NCBI GenBank assembly: GCA_007644065.1
Contig: VJWN01000003.1
Coordinates: 1,674,001-1,738,000 of the forward strand
Reading direction: 5' to 3'
From: Margaritispora aquatica
Lineage: Eukaryota > Ascomycota > Leotiomycetes > Helotiales > Discinellaceae
DNA length: 64,000 bases
Every line of letters begins with the position of its first letter. The stretch's first letter is position 1. Below the pieces are notes generated by a model that ran no database searches, was not told the origin of the DNA, and saw nothing but the letters and a program-made list of their open reading frames with translations. The position numbers and the translations under genes were made by a program. Of the stretch, positions 35,074 through 45,360 are shown piece by piece.

Positions 35074-36618
35074 ATGGAGCCTCATGAACTGGCACTCGCT
35101 GCCCTCAATGAGGTCGCGCAATCCGCTGTTTCGAGTCACCAGCGCGATCCTACGGAACTGGAATCGCTGGGGTCACAGACCGCGACGGGTGTCGACATGA
35201 ACAACAATACCACGTCTGCTGCACAGGGAACCTCTCCTTCATTATCAGACAAAGATGAGTATATGTTTCGAACACCTCGAGGACTGGAAGAATTAAGTTC
35301 TGCTGCGCTGGGCATTGCTGAATACAACAATTCGCAATCGACGCTTGATGGACACGAAACGATATCTACCCCGCCAACTTCCACCCACGAGGAGTACTCT
35401 TCGCAGAGTACAAACCAAGATGGACCCCTCTCTCAATTATCGCAACTATCGCAAGTAGCTGCGGCCCAAGAGCCACTGGGCAGTCCTTCTCGACCGATTA
35501 TCTCAATTGCCTCAACCGCTGGGCAGAAGAGGACGGCCGACGGACAAGTGAAGGCATCCTCGATATCTCCACAAGCACGAGGCCATTCAAGAAATACAAG
35601 TGCTGTTAGTATTGCATCCTCTGCTACAAGTAGAATTGGAGAGGTAGAAACTTCGAAGCGCATGGCCAGATTAGCTACTGATGGATGCCAGCTTTCCTCG
35701 GAACTTCGAACTCGTCTCTCATATGCCATGGTGAAAGTCAACAACGGATGGCAATCACACTCTATTGACGAGGTCGAATCTTTAGCATCGCAAGCCGGCT
35801 CTCCTACATCTTCTTCTAATTCGACATTACACGGTCGACGAAATCCAATCAATTCCCCACGTACTGTGATTGCAAATATACAAGGACACACGAGTAATAT
35901 AAACTCAGTAACACAGCCACCCACTGGAGACTTTGATCTTTATAGTAGACACGATCAACCGTCCCGGACATACGAATCGTTCTGGCGCGACCACTCTACC
36001 TCGAATTATCCTAGCCATCGTCATTATCAACCAGCCAACTCACCTCCGATATCAAGAGGACTTGCTCCTCCAGCTGACATTCGTCCTACAAATACCTCTC
36101 GTCGTTCAGATACGCCTAAATTTTCTAAGCCACCTCGGATGCCGAGCCAAGGATCTAATTCACCACGGACTGGTCCACGAACACCGCTTCGCGCGGACTT
36201 CAGAGATAATCTAGCTATTCAGACATCGACGCAGAAAACTCTGCAAGAGCAAGATGCCATTGAGACCTTGTTGTTCATGAGCAGTCCGGGAAATTCTGGA
36301 AACATGGCACATGCTTTTCCACCACCAAGAACTCAAGCCTCACCACAACATAGTCCTTTGCGAGCCGAGTTTAATATCCATACCAAAGCAGCTCACAGCA
36401 GGAGGGTTGAGTTTGACACTGGTGCGAACGGAAGCACTGGAAGTAGCGAAGCCGGTGCTGGATATCGAGCTCAAATCAGAAGGAAAGGCATACCACAGAG
36501 TCGAGCAAGAGGCGAAGCCATAGATCGGATGTTAGATGAAATGGGTGATAGCAGTAGTGATGAAGACGAGATCTTATTGTACACGAGTCCGAGGAGAGTA
36601 CCGGTCGGACGAGTCTGA
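35074..36618 (+). CDS. Whi5-like G1/S regulator candidate
   Basis: Single-exon protein of 514 residues, mostly disordered and rich in Ser, Thr, Pro and Gln, with many SP/TP sites suitable for CDK phosphorylation. One conserved-looking helix, ELRTRLSYAMVKVNNGW at residues 209-226, followed by QSHSIDEVESLASQ, matches what I know of the Whi5/SRL3-type domain that binds SBF/MBF-like factors. The C-terminus (KGIPQSRARGEAIDRMLDEM) is followed by an acidic SSSDEDE patch. If correct, it is a nuclear repressor of the G1/S programme. The rest of the protein has no recognisable domain, so the assignment rests on that single motif. Confidence 0.75.
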   Translation: MEPHELALAALNEVAQSAVSSHQRDPTELESLGSQTATGVDMNNNTTSAAQGTSPSLSDKDEYMFRTPRGLEELSSAALGIAEYNNSQSTLDGHETISTPPTSTHEEYSSQSTNQDGPLSQLSQLSQVAAAQEPLGSPSRPIISIASTAGQKRTADGQVKASSISPQARGHSRNTSAVSIASSATSRIGEVETSKRMARLATDGCQLSSELRTRLSYAMVKVNNGWQSHSIDEVESLASQAGSPTSSSNSTLHGRRNPINSPRTVIANIQGHTSNINSVTQPPTGDFDLYSRHDQPSRTYESFWRDHSTSNYPSHRHYQPANSPPISRGLAPPADIRPTNTSRRSDTPKFSKPPRMPSQGSNSPRTGPRTPLRADFRDNLAIQTSTQKTLQEQDAIETLLFMSSPGNSGNMAHAFPPPRTQASPQHSPLRAEFNIHTKAAHSRRVEFDTGANGSTGSSEAGAGYRAQIRRKGIPQSRARGEAIDRMLDEMGDSSSDEDEILLYTSPRRVPVGRV

Positions 36619-37419
36619 TGACGGGTGGTAGTTCGAAGGACTAGGAGCACATGAACATTCTTCCTGCACATGGAGTTCTGGGCTTGCATCTCTTGTGATA
36701 CGGAGCTTGAGGGCGTCACATGATATCATTCTTCATCGACTTTGACTTTCATGACCTTTTGAATTTCGATCCATTTCTGGATCTAGGGCTGCATCATCTC
36801 AAAGGGATTGGTCAATGGCCATTGGCGTTTGGGTTTGAACATTGGGTTTGGTTGCTACATATGGCATTGTTTGTGCCTATCTGTCGATATGCACTTCATC
36901 TCTAGCATATTTTGACGATGGATATGGAAGGTGTTGCATTTCTTGGTTTAAATTTACAGGGACGACTAAGTCGTGAGAACTTGTAAAGGGGTTTATGTAT
37001 GTATGGCTGAAATTTAGTTGCACATAGGGGTTTATTTACCTCTTCAATCCACACGCCATCCTAGAAGAGACTTTCTTGACTTTTTAAAGATCACTGTGTT
37101 TCGCTAGTAGTTTTTTCTGGTTCATGGATTAAGTGTAGGTTTCTTAAATTGAAAGACATCACCTTAATCTTAAGCGCAAACAACTCTGAACCTAAATAGT
37201 ATCTGTAGATCTGATCATTAGTAGTTGGGTATTTCTTTCCATCGCATTTCTTACATTGAGTGAGAAAGGTCGAAAGTCATTGTGCTACTCACGATCACAC
37301 ACTCTCCTCTTCTGGTTCTTTAGCTTACTAGATAAGTGATACGGACTGTCAAGTCGTGAAAATAGTACCTTAGTGAGATATAGTTTTAATGTACTGGATT
37401 TTGCCTAGTTTGGATTTGC

Positions 37420-37590
37420 AATTAGGATTGTGCACATTCAACATTTTATGTTTTATGCTGATAACTGAAAGCGCTATTAGAGATGGCACATTCATAATCT
37501 TTATATTTCACTGGCAATTGAATGTGCCATTAGGGATGACACATTCTTATTCTGCAATTATGGATGTGTGTTGTGAAAGTGGCACATTCA
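37420..37590 (+). repeat. Degenerate ~54-bp repeat
   Basis: The core CACATTC recurs at 37433, 37487, 37540 and 37583, and the first three are preceded by ATTAG plus 7-8 diverged bases. Spacing is 54, 53 and 43 bp. An old, diverged minisatellite. Confidence 0.7.
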
Positions 37591-37836
37591 CAAACCTAGA
37601 TCTCGCTCGCTTAATTTGGAAAGGGGCGATTTGGGCTTCACCTTACCAAACTCATTTTTGCGACAAGTTCACCAATACTACGCTATCATCAATTGCGACG
37701 AAGCTCGGAACAAACTGCCTGTCTCAGCTCTATTTACTGTAAGTGCTAAGTCCTTCCTATCTTGCCTACAGTGTGTCGTTTTCGGTTACTGATTACCTAC
37801 CTCTTCAAGCGGGTCCATCAATTACACGAGAATCCC

Positions 37837-37868
37837 TACCTACATACCTACCTACCTACCTACCTACC
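37837..37868 (+). repeat. TACC microsatellite
   Basis: About eight TACC units, one with a single-base change, 130 bp upstream of the first Met-Cys family gene. Confidence 0.95.
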
Positions 37869-37997
37869 AAAGCACCTCCACCAATTCACCAACCAAACGT
37901 AGTAAGTACATCCCGCGCTTAACCATACCTCCCCTTTTAGCGAACTAACCTCCCAAAGCAGACCCACATCCGCCCAAACCTTCCCTTTCCAGCCAGC

Positions 37998-38345
37998 ATG
38001 TGCATCTACGACCAGCCGAGCTACCTCTGCTGCGGCCGTTTCGCCCTCAACGACAACACCGCCCCCATCCTCCGAGCCCGCTGCGCTTCCGCTGGCCGCC
38101 GCTCCCGCCGACATAGTGTGGGTAGACTGTGTGAGGCTGGAGAGGGCAATATTACGAGGGTTTATGTCGCTGTGGAGTGTGCGGTTTGTGAGCGGGAGAG
38201 GAATGAGAGGGATGAGAATAAGGGTGAGGATGGTGGTGATGATGGTGGTGGAGGTACGTTTTATGGTGGTACGCGTGTGGATCAGAAGTGGAGAGTGGAG
38301 CGGATTAAGGCTTGGGTTTGGAGTCAGGGGGTGGTTGTTGAGTAG
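37998..38345 (+). CDS. Met-Cys family member 1
   Basis: 115-residue protein, first of the array. It starts MCIYDQPSYLCCG and has cysteines at the family positions: Cys2, the CC pair, two single Cys, then ECAVC. The tail is Arg/Glu then Asp/Gly-rich (ERERNERDENKGED), ending at VWSQGVVVE. The pattern suggests one or two bound metal ions. No TATAAA is evident upstream, unlike most other members. Intact single frame. Function unknown; membership rests on the cysteine layout and position. Confidence 0.6.
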   Translation: MCIYDQPSYLCCGRFALNDNTAPILRARCASAGRRSRRHSVGRLCEAGEGNITRVYVAVECAVCERERNERDENKGEDGGDDGGGGTFYGGTRVDQKWRVERIKAWVWSQGVVVE

Positions 38346-39197
38346 GTAGATTGCCTCGGGGTTGGGAGCGGGGGAGAGGTTGTTTTTGAAAGTTTCTCCA
38401 TGTCGTGAACAGAGGAATACTACTTTGGGAATTGAAAATATGCATAGAAGTGTCGAGGTGCATGACCAAATTGAACATTGTATTAGTGACTATGTTTCGC
38501 TTCGAATATGTGATATTCTGATCTGGGTACCGGATTCTGTAAATCTGCTCTTTGAGTGTCTTTGCCAGTTGGTTCGCAATGATTGATTTTTTGGGTTACA
38601 TAGCTTTGTTGCTGTCTGTGAATCATCCTGGTGTTCTATGGTGGTACCGACGTGTTCTTTTTAATTTTGATTTCGTGATTCACAAACACCAAGAAACACA
38701 TGATGGTAATGATTTCTCAAGCTTAGCAAACAGAATAATAGCTGCCATAGTTACTGTTACTTCACTTTAGATTTAGCAAACACATGATAACTTCCAATGC
38801 TGAAGTAACTTAGATTCGAATTTGACCAACATATCAATGACTCTTGAAACTTCACTGACTTCGCTTCGAATTACACAAACACATATGAATCCCATCACTT
38901 CAATAACTTTGACCGAAATCTAGCCAACACAGCAATGACTCTCACCAGTACGATCATATCTACAATGTCTTCCCTGTTTCTTCTACTTTGCATCTCCTTA
39001 GAAGTTTGCTTCTGTTTGCCAACACAGCAGATTCAGTGGCAACACCATAACCAAGAACCAGATGATCACATCGAAGGTTGTATAAAGCATTTCTAAGGCT
39101 CCAGATATCAATAACTCTATCAGCAAACTCTATCAATAAGCACACCTCTACTACGAAGACAGAAACAGATAGCCAAGCTCAAAACTTCACCAGCACA
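38346..39197. other. Intergenic, diverged direct repeats
   Basis: Around 38765-38955 there are about four diverged copies of a ~50-bp unit containing CCAACA/AAACACA followed by ATGACTC or similar. The rest is featureless; the promoter of member 2 is at its end. Confidence 0.5.
39081..39086 (+). promoter_or_regulatory. TATA box of member 2
   Basis: TATAAA, 117 bp before the ATG at 39198. Confidence 0.6.
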
Positions 39198-40124
39198 ATG
39201 TGTGGCATCCTCGAAGTTTACCACCCAGGGTGCTCTCACATGAACACCATCGTGGATCCCGCCTGCCCCAGACGTCTCGCCAACCTGAATATTGACTGTA
39301 GGCCGACATCATACCGCTATGTCCTAATAGACGAATGCCCAGAATGCAACAAATTCGACACTTCCAAGGTGCGGATGCACAGTTGGCATCGTGCCGCATT
39401 GAGGGCAGCTGACCGACGACGACGTACGAGTAGACAGGCGGTTATGGAACGCGCTCGCCTAGAGAGACTGATTGCCGAGCACGAGGCCAGAGCTGTAGTT
39501 GCGGCTGTGGCTGTGGCTGCGGCCACACGAAATGTAGAGCATGACGAAGAAGGAGTCAGATTGACGCGCAGAGTTGCGAGTCTGGAAGCGCAGCAGATAC
39601 TCGAGAGAGATCTCCAAACCATGGAGGAAAGGGCGCGCGAAGAAAGAGAAACGGCTGGAGAAAGGAAGGAGAGAGCGCGGGCTCGGTCTGCGGAGGCAGA
39701 GAGGCTTGCTGAACAACAACGGAGAGATAGAGAGCAAGAAACCCATCAGATGTATAGGGACGCAGAAGCGAGGATTTGGGAAGCTGCTAACAGAGGCATA
39801 GCAGCTAACCAGAGATTGAGGGCTGAGGCAAGGAGGGCCGATAGAGCGGAGAGGAGAGCAGAACGTGCTGAGAATCGAGTGGAGAGAGAGAATGCACGAC
39901 CTAGGGAGTACGTGCATACGACGGAAGAAACCACTACATGGGATTTGGAAGAGGAGCTTCGAAATGACCATGTCTACAACGAGGATGTCTACAATGAGGT
40001 GGTTGTTTATGAGAGTGATGGCCATGGCAGCCACCAGGGGAGAAGTTATCCACGAGGAAAGAAGAATACTCGAGTGGGGTTTTCGGATATGCTTTGCGGA
40101 GAAAGCTATAGAAGGAGAAGATAG
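39198..40124 (+). CDS. Met-Cys family member 2, long charged helix
   Basis: 308 residues, the longest member. The start MCGILEVYHPGCSH is preceded by CACA and a TATA box. Cysteines follow the family order, ending with DECPECNKFD near residue 51. From about residue 60 to 250 it is a nearly continuous Arg/Glu/Ala helix (for example ERAREERETAGERKERARAR), likely a single alpha-helix or coiled coil. The C-terminus is mixed with a final GESYRRRR. The open frame extends upstream but the first 40 codons match 5'UTR composition. Possibly nucleic-acid or protein scaffold binding (inference); no homologue recognised. Confidence 0.75.
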   Translation: MCGILEVYHPGCSHMNTIVDPACPRRLANLNIDCRPTSYRYVLIDECPECNKFDTSKVRMHSWHRAALRAADRRRRTSRQAVMERARLERLIAEHEARAVVAAVAVAAATRNVEHDEEGVRLTRRVASLEAQQILERDLQTMEERAREERETAGERKERARARSAEAERLAEQQRRDREQETHQMYRDAEARIWEAANRGIAANQRLRAEARRADRAERRAERAENRVERENARPREYVHTTEETTTWDLEEELRNDHVYNEDVYNEVVVYESDGHGSHQGRSYPRGKKNTRVGFSDMLCGESYRRRR

Positions 40125-40743
40125 AGATGTGTGTTGAGATTGAGAGGGGAGTCTTGAGACTTAGGAGAGGTGTTGATTGCGATGTGCTTTTAAAAGACTT
40201 AATAGTTCGTTTGAGAGCAGAAGAGAGGGGAGTTAGGGGGCAGAGGGCAGGCGTTGATTGATCGTTGAGTTTACCATGTGCTTACTTTGAATTGCTGAGG
40301 TTACCGTTGGATTTTAATTTTGGATTTTTTTAGGGATGATCTCTTGGATCTAAAACTAATGAAATCAATAACTTTGTTAATCATCCTTGGTTGATTACGC
40401 GAGCTTTCTGATTGAATTTATTTTCGAGGCCCGCCTCGCAGCATTTTACTTTGAGTAACTTTTAGCTGTGATCCTACCAGTTTCGTTTGTTATTCAAATT
40501 CGAAAACATGATTCTAATTTTGATCTATACTTAGGCCCATCTTGACTCTTCCTAGAATGACAAAAGAGTACTTAATCAAGATTTTTGTTGTGCCTGTCCT
40601 CGTGCTTAACTTAACCAAAACCGCTTTCGACAGCTTCTCAAAAGACGATCAAACACACCACTTCAGCTCAGATAATTGGATATTGACCTCAGTGCACAAT
40701 CCGAAGACCCATAGAAAACCCCATCAAGGTCCAATCTTTCAAA
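40125..40743. other. Intergenic spacer in the array
   Basis: About 620 bp, AT-rich, no gene seen. Confidence 0.5.
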
Positions 40744-41185
40744 ATGTGCCTTGTGGCCAATAATGACTACGGCTGCGGACATGACAAAGTCGAAACTAGA
40801 ATCGCGACATGCCGCTTTGAGGAAATCGGCTGGAGATGTCGCGGGGAGAGCCGATGTCCAGGAATTCCAAAACTCAGCGATTGTCCAAACTGTGTCGACG
40901 ACAGTCTCAATGACCCCGACGGCGGTAAAGCAGCGACAGCAAGAGAGAAAGCGATTAGAAGCGAATCGAGGGGAAAGAGAGGAAGCTATGGAGGGTTCCC
41001 CAACGTGGCTATATTATGATCGTCTACGTCAGTGGGCTAGGATGCAGCATCTCCAAATCAAAGACCACAAGAAGTTTTATAGACAGCAATTTGAACCGGA
41101 GAGGGTATACTATTATGAAGTTACTGGGATTTGGATTACATTTCCTATAGATCGGAAGTATAGGCGGTTACGTGGTAGATATTAG
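40744..41185 (+). pseudogene. Met-Cys family member 3, probable frameshift
   Basis: The frame from 40744 starts MCLVANNDYGCGHDK and carries the cysteine module through DCPNCVDDSLND, then ends in frame at 41019. The +1 frame takes over with the expected charged tail (KQRQQERKRLEANRGEREE) and runs to 41185. The switch must occur about 40920-40965, and no plausible intron there is long enough. Either a single-base indel has broken the gene, or the 91-residue product of the first frame is functional alone. A sequencing error is a third option. Confidence 0.55.
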
Positions 41186-42064
41186 AGACTGGTCAGGATT
41201 CATGAGCGAATGTTGTAAGAGCAATAAGCACTTGTGGCTGTCGTATGACTACACCGTAGTAACTGTTGAAGGGGGATGTGGGAAATACAACCAAGGAGAA
41301 GCTCCTGATATGTTAAGCGAGCCAATCAATGGTATGAGATGGAGAATTATACGACTCTATTTCTCACTACTTCGTTCCAAAACCTCTATTCCAATGTCTT
41401 ATTTCAAGATTTTAATGTCAGGCTAAGGGGCTAATTTTGGTCTCGGAGAGTGTTAATTGCTAGCGGCGCTAATGATCCAAGAGCATTTGAACACATCTTG
41501 TCAACCGTAGCTTGGAAAGCAATCACTAGATCACTGTTGTAAATCGACCTTTGCGAAGTGATCAAAATAAGTTGGAATATAATATCCTTGAACGTCGCTG
41601 CGTTCTGAAAGTTCAAGAGATTATTCTTACTTATGGAGATAAGACATTTGCAAAGTCTCCTTTTTGGTCAACTGATAACTCAGGCAACAAAAACGCAACG
41701 AAAAGAGCAAAATGAGGAAAAGTTGCCACCAAGATTATGTCTTGAACACTTACAAGTTCATAGGTTATCACAATCATTGAGAAAATAAGTGATTTGATTT
41801 TTGCAGCTATGATTATCAGGACATCTCGAATCGTTGGCATGGCTCTTCTGATTACATGATCACTACTCTTCAACTTCCTATGACTCGTTCAAGTTATCAA
41901 AGCTATGTTCATGATCTCTGGCACTTTTATACACCATCAAACACCCACGGCTATACGAAAAGCCCCCCAAAATAGTCTAAGTCTCCATACTCTTTTGCTA
42001 TAGTAACGAATTTTACAGCAACTGGAGCACCACACAGTGAGAACAGTTAGAGAAGTTACCCAAA
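41186..42064. other. Intergenic spacer in the array
   Basis: About 880 bp, AT-rich, no convincing gene on either strand. Confidence 0.5.
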
Positions 42065-42592
42065 ATGTGCCATAAGTTCCGCTTTTAGTGCAGTCAGTGT
42101 CTGACAATCACAGAAAGACGTACATTGGAATCTCGCTACGAAAGTCGTCGTGCGAGTCGGCCTTGTCTAAGAATTGACGTTGATCCAAAAGTTATCACTG
42201 GTCATGAGGCTGATAAATATTGCACCGACCCACAGTGCACTCATATTCGCTACGGAGAACAAGCAGACAGATACAAACAGACACGTGCGCATGAGGCTCA
42301 AAAACGACAAAAAGCTGAAGAAGCCTAGGAGAGACAACGACAACATGCAGTAGCTGCCTTCGAGGAACAACAGCGAAGAAGAGTCCGCCAAGAGCGAGAA
42401 GCTGCGCGTGACAGAGAGAGGGCCGGAGATGAGTTCAACAGGCAAGAGACAGCTGCTGCTCAAGAAAGACAAAGATACGAAGAGCAGATGCGTAAAAGCC
42501 ACGATGCTGAAAATACTGCAGCTCGCCACAGGACAGACGAATTAAGCGAGCAGACTTCCACACAGCGTATGAAGAGTCGCATGAATAGATGA
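42065..42592 (+). pseudogene. Met-Cys family member 4, two in-frame TAG stops
   Basis: The ATG at 42065 begins MCHKFRF, then TAG (42086-42088), then CSQCLTITERR and a further 70 open codons to a second TAG (42326-42328), then another 87 open codons of Glu/Arg-rich tail to TGA at 42590. All in one frame. The first stop aligns with Gln8 of member 5 (YQCSRC against *CSQC) and the second sits in KAEEA*ERQRQ where Gln would fit, so both look like CAG to TAG. The rest of the frame is undisturbed, so decay is recent, or the stops are read through or edited in mRNA. Confidence 0.7.
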
Positions 42593-43265
42593 TCGGCAGG
42601 AAGAGAGAAGGGGCGTGGTGCTCAGGAGGATGAGGAAGTCTATGGTTTGCGAGTACCGACACCAAGAGTTTCTAGCCACGATGATAATTATGGGCGTCGC
42701 TACAGCTCTAGGACTTAGATAGAGAAGAGTCTTAATCCTAGAGTCGGTTAGGATCTACATTATGAGAATGATTTAAAGTGCAATTTGATAAAAATTGCGT
42801 TCTCTTGTGATATAACACAAGTAGAATTCCTGCAAAATTATATGATGAAAGTCAAGTATAGAAAAAAGAGGAGGATGAATTCTCAAATGTGCAATGTCAG
42901 ATATCAAATTATATGGATGGTGGATGATCATGTTCAAAAGAAGTCTTTGAAGAGAAAATATACATCGACCTTGAGATGTGACTCGAAGCGTTCAATCAGA
43001 TTGGTTCGATTATTGAGTAAAGGACATTTCCCACATCACAATTATTCATGTATGCTATTGATTACCGTGACGCAAGTTCTAGCGTGTTCCATACTTGAAC
43101 TTAGCTATACCCCGGCTATAAAGATTTTTATCACTCTTCTCAGTGCTTGGAATTTTCGTCACTATCTGCATACCAAACAAATCACAGATCAAAAACAAAA
43201 GAAATCCTAAATTTTACCCTCCACTCAAGGTATTCATCTACACACAACCTCTCCACCCAACAACA
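42593..43265. promoter_or_regulatory. Spacer and promoter of member 5
   Basis: About 670 bp. TATAAA at 43117-43122 and a 5' leader with CTCCACCCAACAACAATG that is nearly the same as that of member 6. Confidence 0.5.
43117..43122 (+). promoter_or_regulatory. TATA box of member 5
   Basis: GGCTATAAAG, 149 bp before the ATG; the same GCTATAAA is present in front of member 6. Confidence 0.65.
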
Positions 43266-43952
43266 ATGTGTTACAGCACTTCATACCAATGCAGTAGATG
43301 CCATCAGACATTCTCTATTGACTATCCTGAAGATCAGTGTGCGGCATACAGCCGTGGAGAGAGCTGTGAAGCTACTCCCCACTTAGATAGACATGGCAGA
43401 ATTATAGTCTGGCTTGCTGATTGCGAAGATTGCGCAAACAGAGAGTATGTCATCGAACCTGATATACGAGATCATCATCGACGAGAACAAGTGTTTGAGG
43501 ACCACTTAAGGACGCAAGACCGTAGCCGACGTGACGAGCGACGCAGAATATACGACTGGCAGGAGAGATTCCATGACAATGATCCGCCACGAACACCTGC
43601 TGAGGTGGAGGGACGAGCTCAAGCTGAGTGGCGAAGGATTGAAGAAGGAAGAGCCGTAAGAAGGCACAATGATACCATCAGAGAAGAAATGTCAGAAAGA
43701 GAATCACGAGATCGAGCTGAGCATCGAAGGAGCGGTAGGAGAAGAGCGCATTCTGATGTGTATTACGACTATGAGCAGAATGTAGATTCCGGGTATCATA
43801 ACCCATGGGAGTCTACAGAAGTTTACTATGATGAGCTGGATGAAGGTTCTGGGTATCACAACCCATGGGATTCTGCAGAAATTCACTACCACGTAGTAGA
43901 TCAATACGGCAGGCATTTGCCTGACGAATACACAGTGTACCTGGATTGTTGA
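43266..43952 (+). CDS. Met-Cys family member 5
   Basis: 228 residues. The module is the clearest in the array: Cys2, C9-x2-C12, C25-x8-C34, then DCEDC (Cys53 and Cys56), which resembles a zinc ribbon with an extra Cys pair. An Arg/Glu-rich region follows (RRDERRRIYDWQERFHDN and on), then two 20-residue tandem copies starting SGYHNPW. The first ATG of the mRNA leader is chosen because it restores Met-Cys; the upstream open codons look like leader. Intact. Function unknown. Confidence 0.78.
   Translation: MCYSTSYQCSRCHQTFSIDYPEDQCAAYSRGESCEATPHLDRHGRIIVWLADCEDCANREYVIEPDIRDHHRREQVFEDHLRTQDRSRRDERRRIYDWQERFHDNDPPRTPAEVEGRAQAEWRRIEEGRAVRRHNDTIREEMSERESRDRAEHRRSGRRRAHSDVYYDYEQNVDSGYHNPWESTEVYYDELDEGSGYHNPWDSAEIHYHVVDQYGRHLPDEYTVYLDC
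43788..43907 (+). repeat. Two 60-bp in-frame tandem repeats
   Basis: Units 43788-43847 and 43848-43907 each encode 20 residues beginning SGYHNPW; the first half is almost identical, the second half diverged. A recent internal duplication in member 5. Confidence 0.9.
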
Positions 43953-44736
43953 AGAAAAGCTATGGTGGTAAGAACTTAGGGGCAGTTGAAGGGGAAAAGG
44001 CCGAAAACAAAAAATAGACTTGTCAAATCATGGACTTAGAGGTTGTTATTGCGTTGGGATTCTTTTAACCAAAGTGTGAGAGAAGGGGAGTGGAATTTTA
44101 AGTAGAAAAATAATAAGCTTTAAGGTATGATAAGGTATTGAAAATGGCTACGATGCAATTTTGTTAAAGGATTTGAAAGAGTGCTGCCGATTAGAGTTGT
44201 GTAAGATCCATTATAAGACGAGCTTGGTGTTAGAAAATAAAACTACATTATCAAAATCAAGCCCTTTGAGATAAATTAATACCGTTCGAATTGTCAAAAT
44301 GATGAGTGACAACCTTTAATTGTGAGAAGATTAGCCAAAATCTGGGAAGTACAAATAATGTATAGAAAGGAAAGGGGAAGACATTTTAAGAGGTGCAATG
44401 CTAGATAATAACATCTAAAGGAAGTCTTTAGTAATGGAAGTATTCTAGGAACATGATTCGAACTATCCTGTCAAATTACGTGATGGTTACATGATTCAGC
44501 GCTGAATATTTATCAGTTAATAATCATTCACGTAGAGAAATATGATTACCACGACTTAACTTCCAGTGCGTTCCATTCTCTAACCCCACTACAATTAGCT
44601 ATAAATTCCTCCACCGATCCTCCCAAGGCTCAGAATTTTCATCATCATCATACTAAATACGCCATACCTCGAAAGCAGCCAAAATCCCAAATATCAACCT
44701 TCCCCAGATCCCAAACAACTCCTCCACCCAAGAACA
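43953..44736. other. Spacer, duplicated 3' flank
   Basis: The first ~400 bp after member 5 can be aligned by eye with the DNA after member 6: GCTATGGTG, AGAGGTTGTTATTGC, ATGATAA-GTAT and GGCTAC-ATG occur in the same order. So members 5 and 6 derive from duplication of a unit larger than the gene. Confidence 0.7.
44600..44605 (+). promoter_or_regulatory. TATA box of member 6
   Basis: AGCTATAAAT, 137 bp before the ATG. Confidence 0.65.
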
Positions 44737-45360
44737 ATGTGCCACATCACTATCTGCCGATGCCCCAATTGCAAAAAGAGATTCCTAACCAGATATCTCC
44801 GAGATCGCTGCGCCGCATCCAAGCGTGGACAGGAATGCCAATTCGAAGCAAGCTTAACTCTCGAAGGCGATATTGTAACAGAACATATCCGTTGCCAGGA
44901 TTGCGAAAACGAACGAATCGCCCGAATCCTTGACCTACGAATTTTGCAAACACAAACACTAGCCTCCGAGGAGATAGTAGAATGGGAACGTGTAGAGGCG
45001 CAAGCCCGAAGAACTGAGAAGGAATTGCGGGATGCAATCGATCGATTGAATGCTTTCAAGCAACGAATGGCACGAACAGAACCACGAGCTCAATCTGATG
45101 ACCAAAGGAATGAGGAAGAAAGACTACGAGCCGCTTTATTAGACAGGGAGAGAGTAGGAAGAGAAAGAGAGAGAGGACGAGCTCAATCACGATCAAGATC
45201 TCGAGCTAGACCCGAGCATCAGGTGCAATCTAGAACACGTCGAGACGATGAATTTGAGGGTAGTCCAGTTCGTTATAACAACCGAAGCAACCCAAAAGGT
45301 GCCAAATACATTTTTATCAACGGGAGGTGTATTACTCTCGACGAGGAACCTTCAATGTAG
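44737..45360 (+). CDS. Met-Cys family member 6, SR-like tail
   Basis: 207 residues, starting MCHITICRCPNCKKRF. Cysteine spacing matches member 5 at Cys2, C9-x2-C12, C25-x8-C34 and CQDC, with an additional Cys7. A predicted helix rich in Glu and Arg spans roughly 60-150, followed by a run of Arg-Ser and Arg-Glu dipeptides (RGRAQSRSRSRARPEH), like splicing-factor SR domains. Intact frame; stop TAG at 45358-45360. The pairing of a zinc-ribbon-like head with an SR-like tail suggests RNA or nuclear-body association (inference). Confidence 0.78.
   Translation: MCHITICRCPNCKKRFLTRYLRDRCAASKRGQECQFEASLTLEGDIVTEHIRCQDCENERIARILDLRILQTQTLASEEIVEWERVEAQARRTEKELRDAIDRLNAFKQRMARTEPRAQSDDQRNEEERLRAALLDRERVGRERERGRAQSRSRSRARPEHQVQSRTRRDDEFEGSPVRYNNRSNPKGAKYIFINGRCITLDEEPSM

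Larger units (their letters stand above)
36619..37997. other. Intergenic region before the Met-Cys array
   Basis: About 1.4 kb, AT-rich, with a degenerate ~54-bp repeat near 37.43-37.59 kb and a TACC microsatellite. No gene supported. Confidence 0.5.

Noticed and set aside
42167..42529. Minus-strand 120-residue hydrophobic Ser/Leu frame
   Set aside because: Antisense of the Glu/Arg/Gln-rich tail of member 4.
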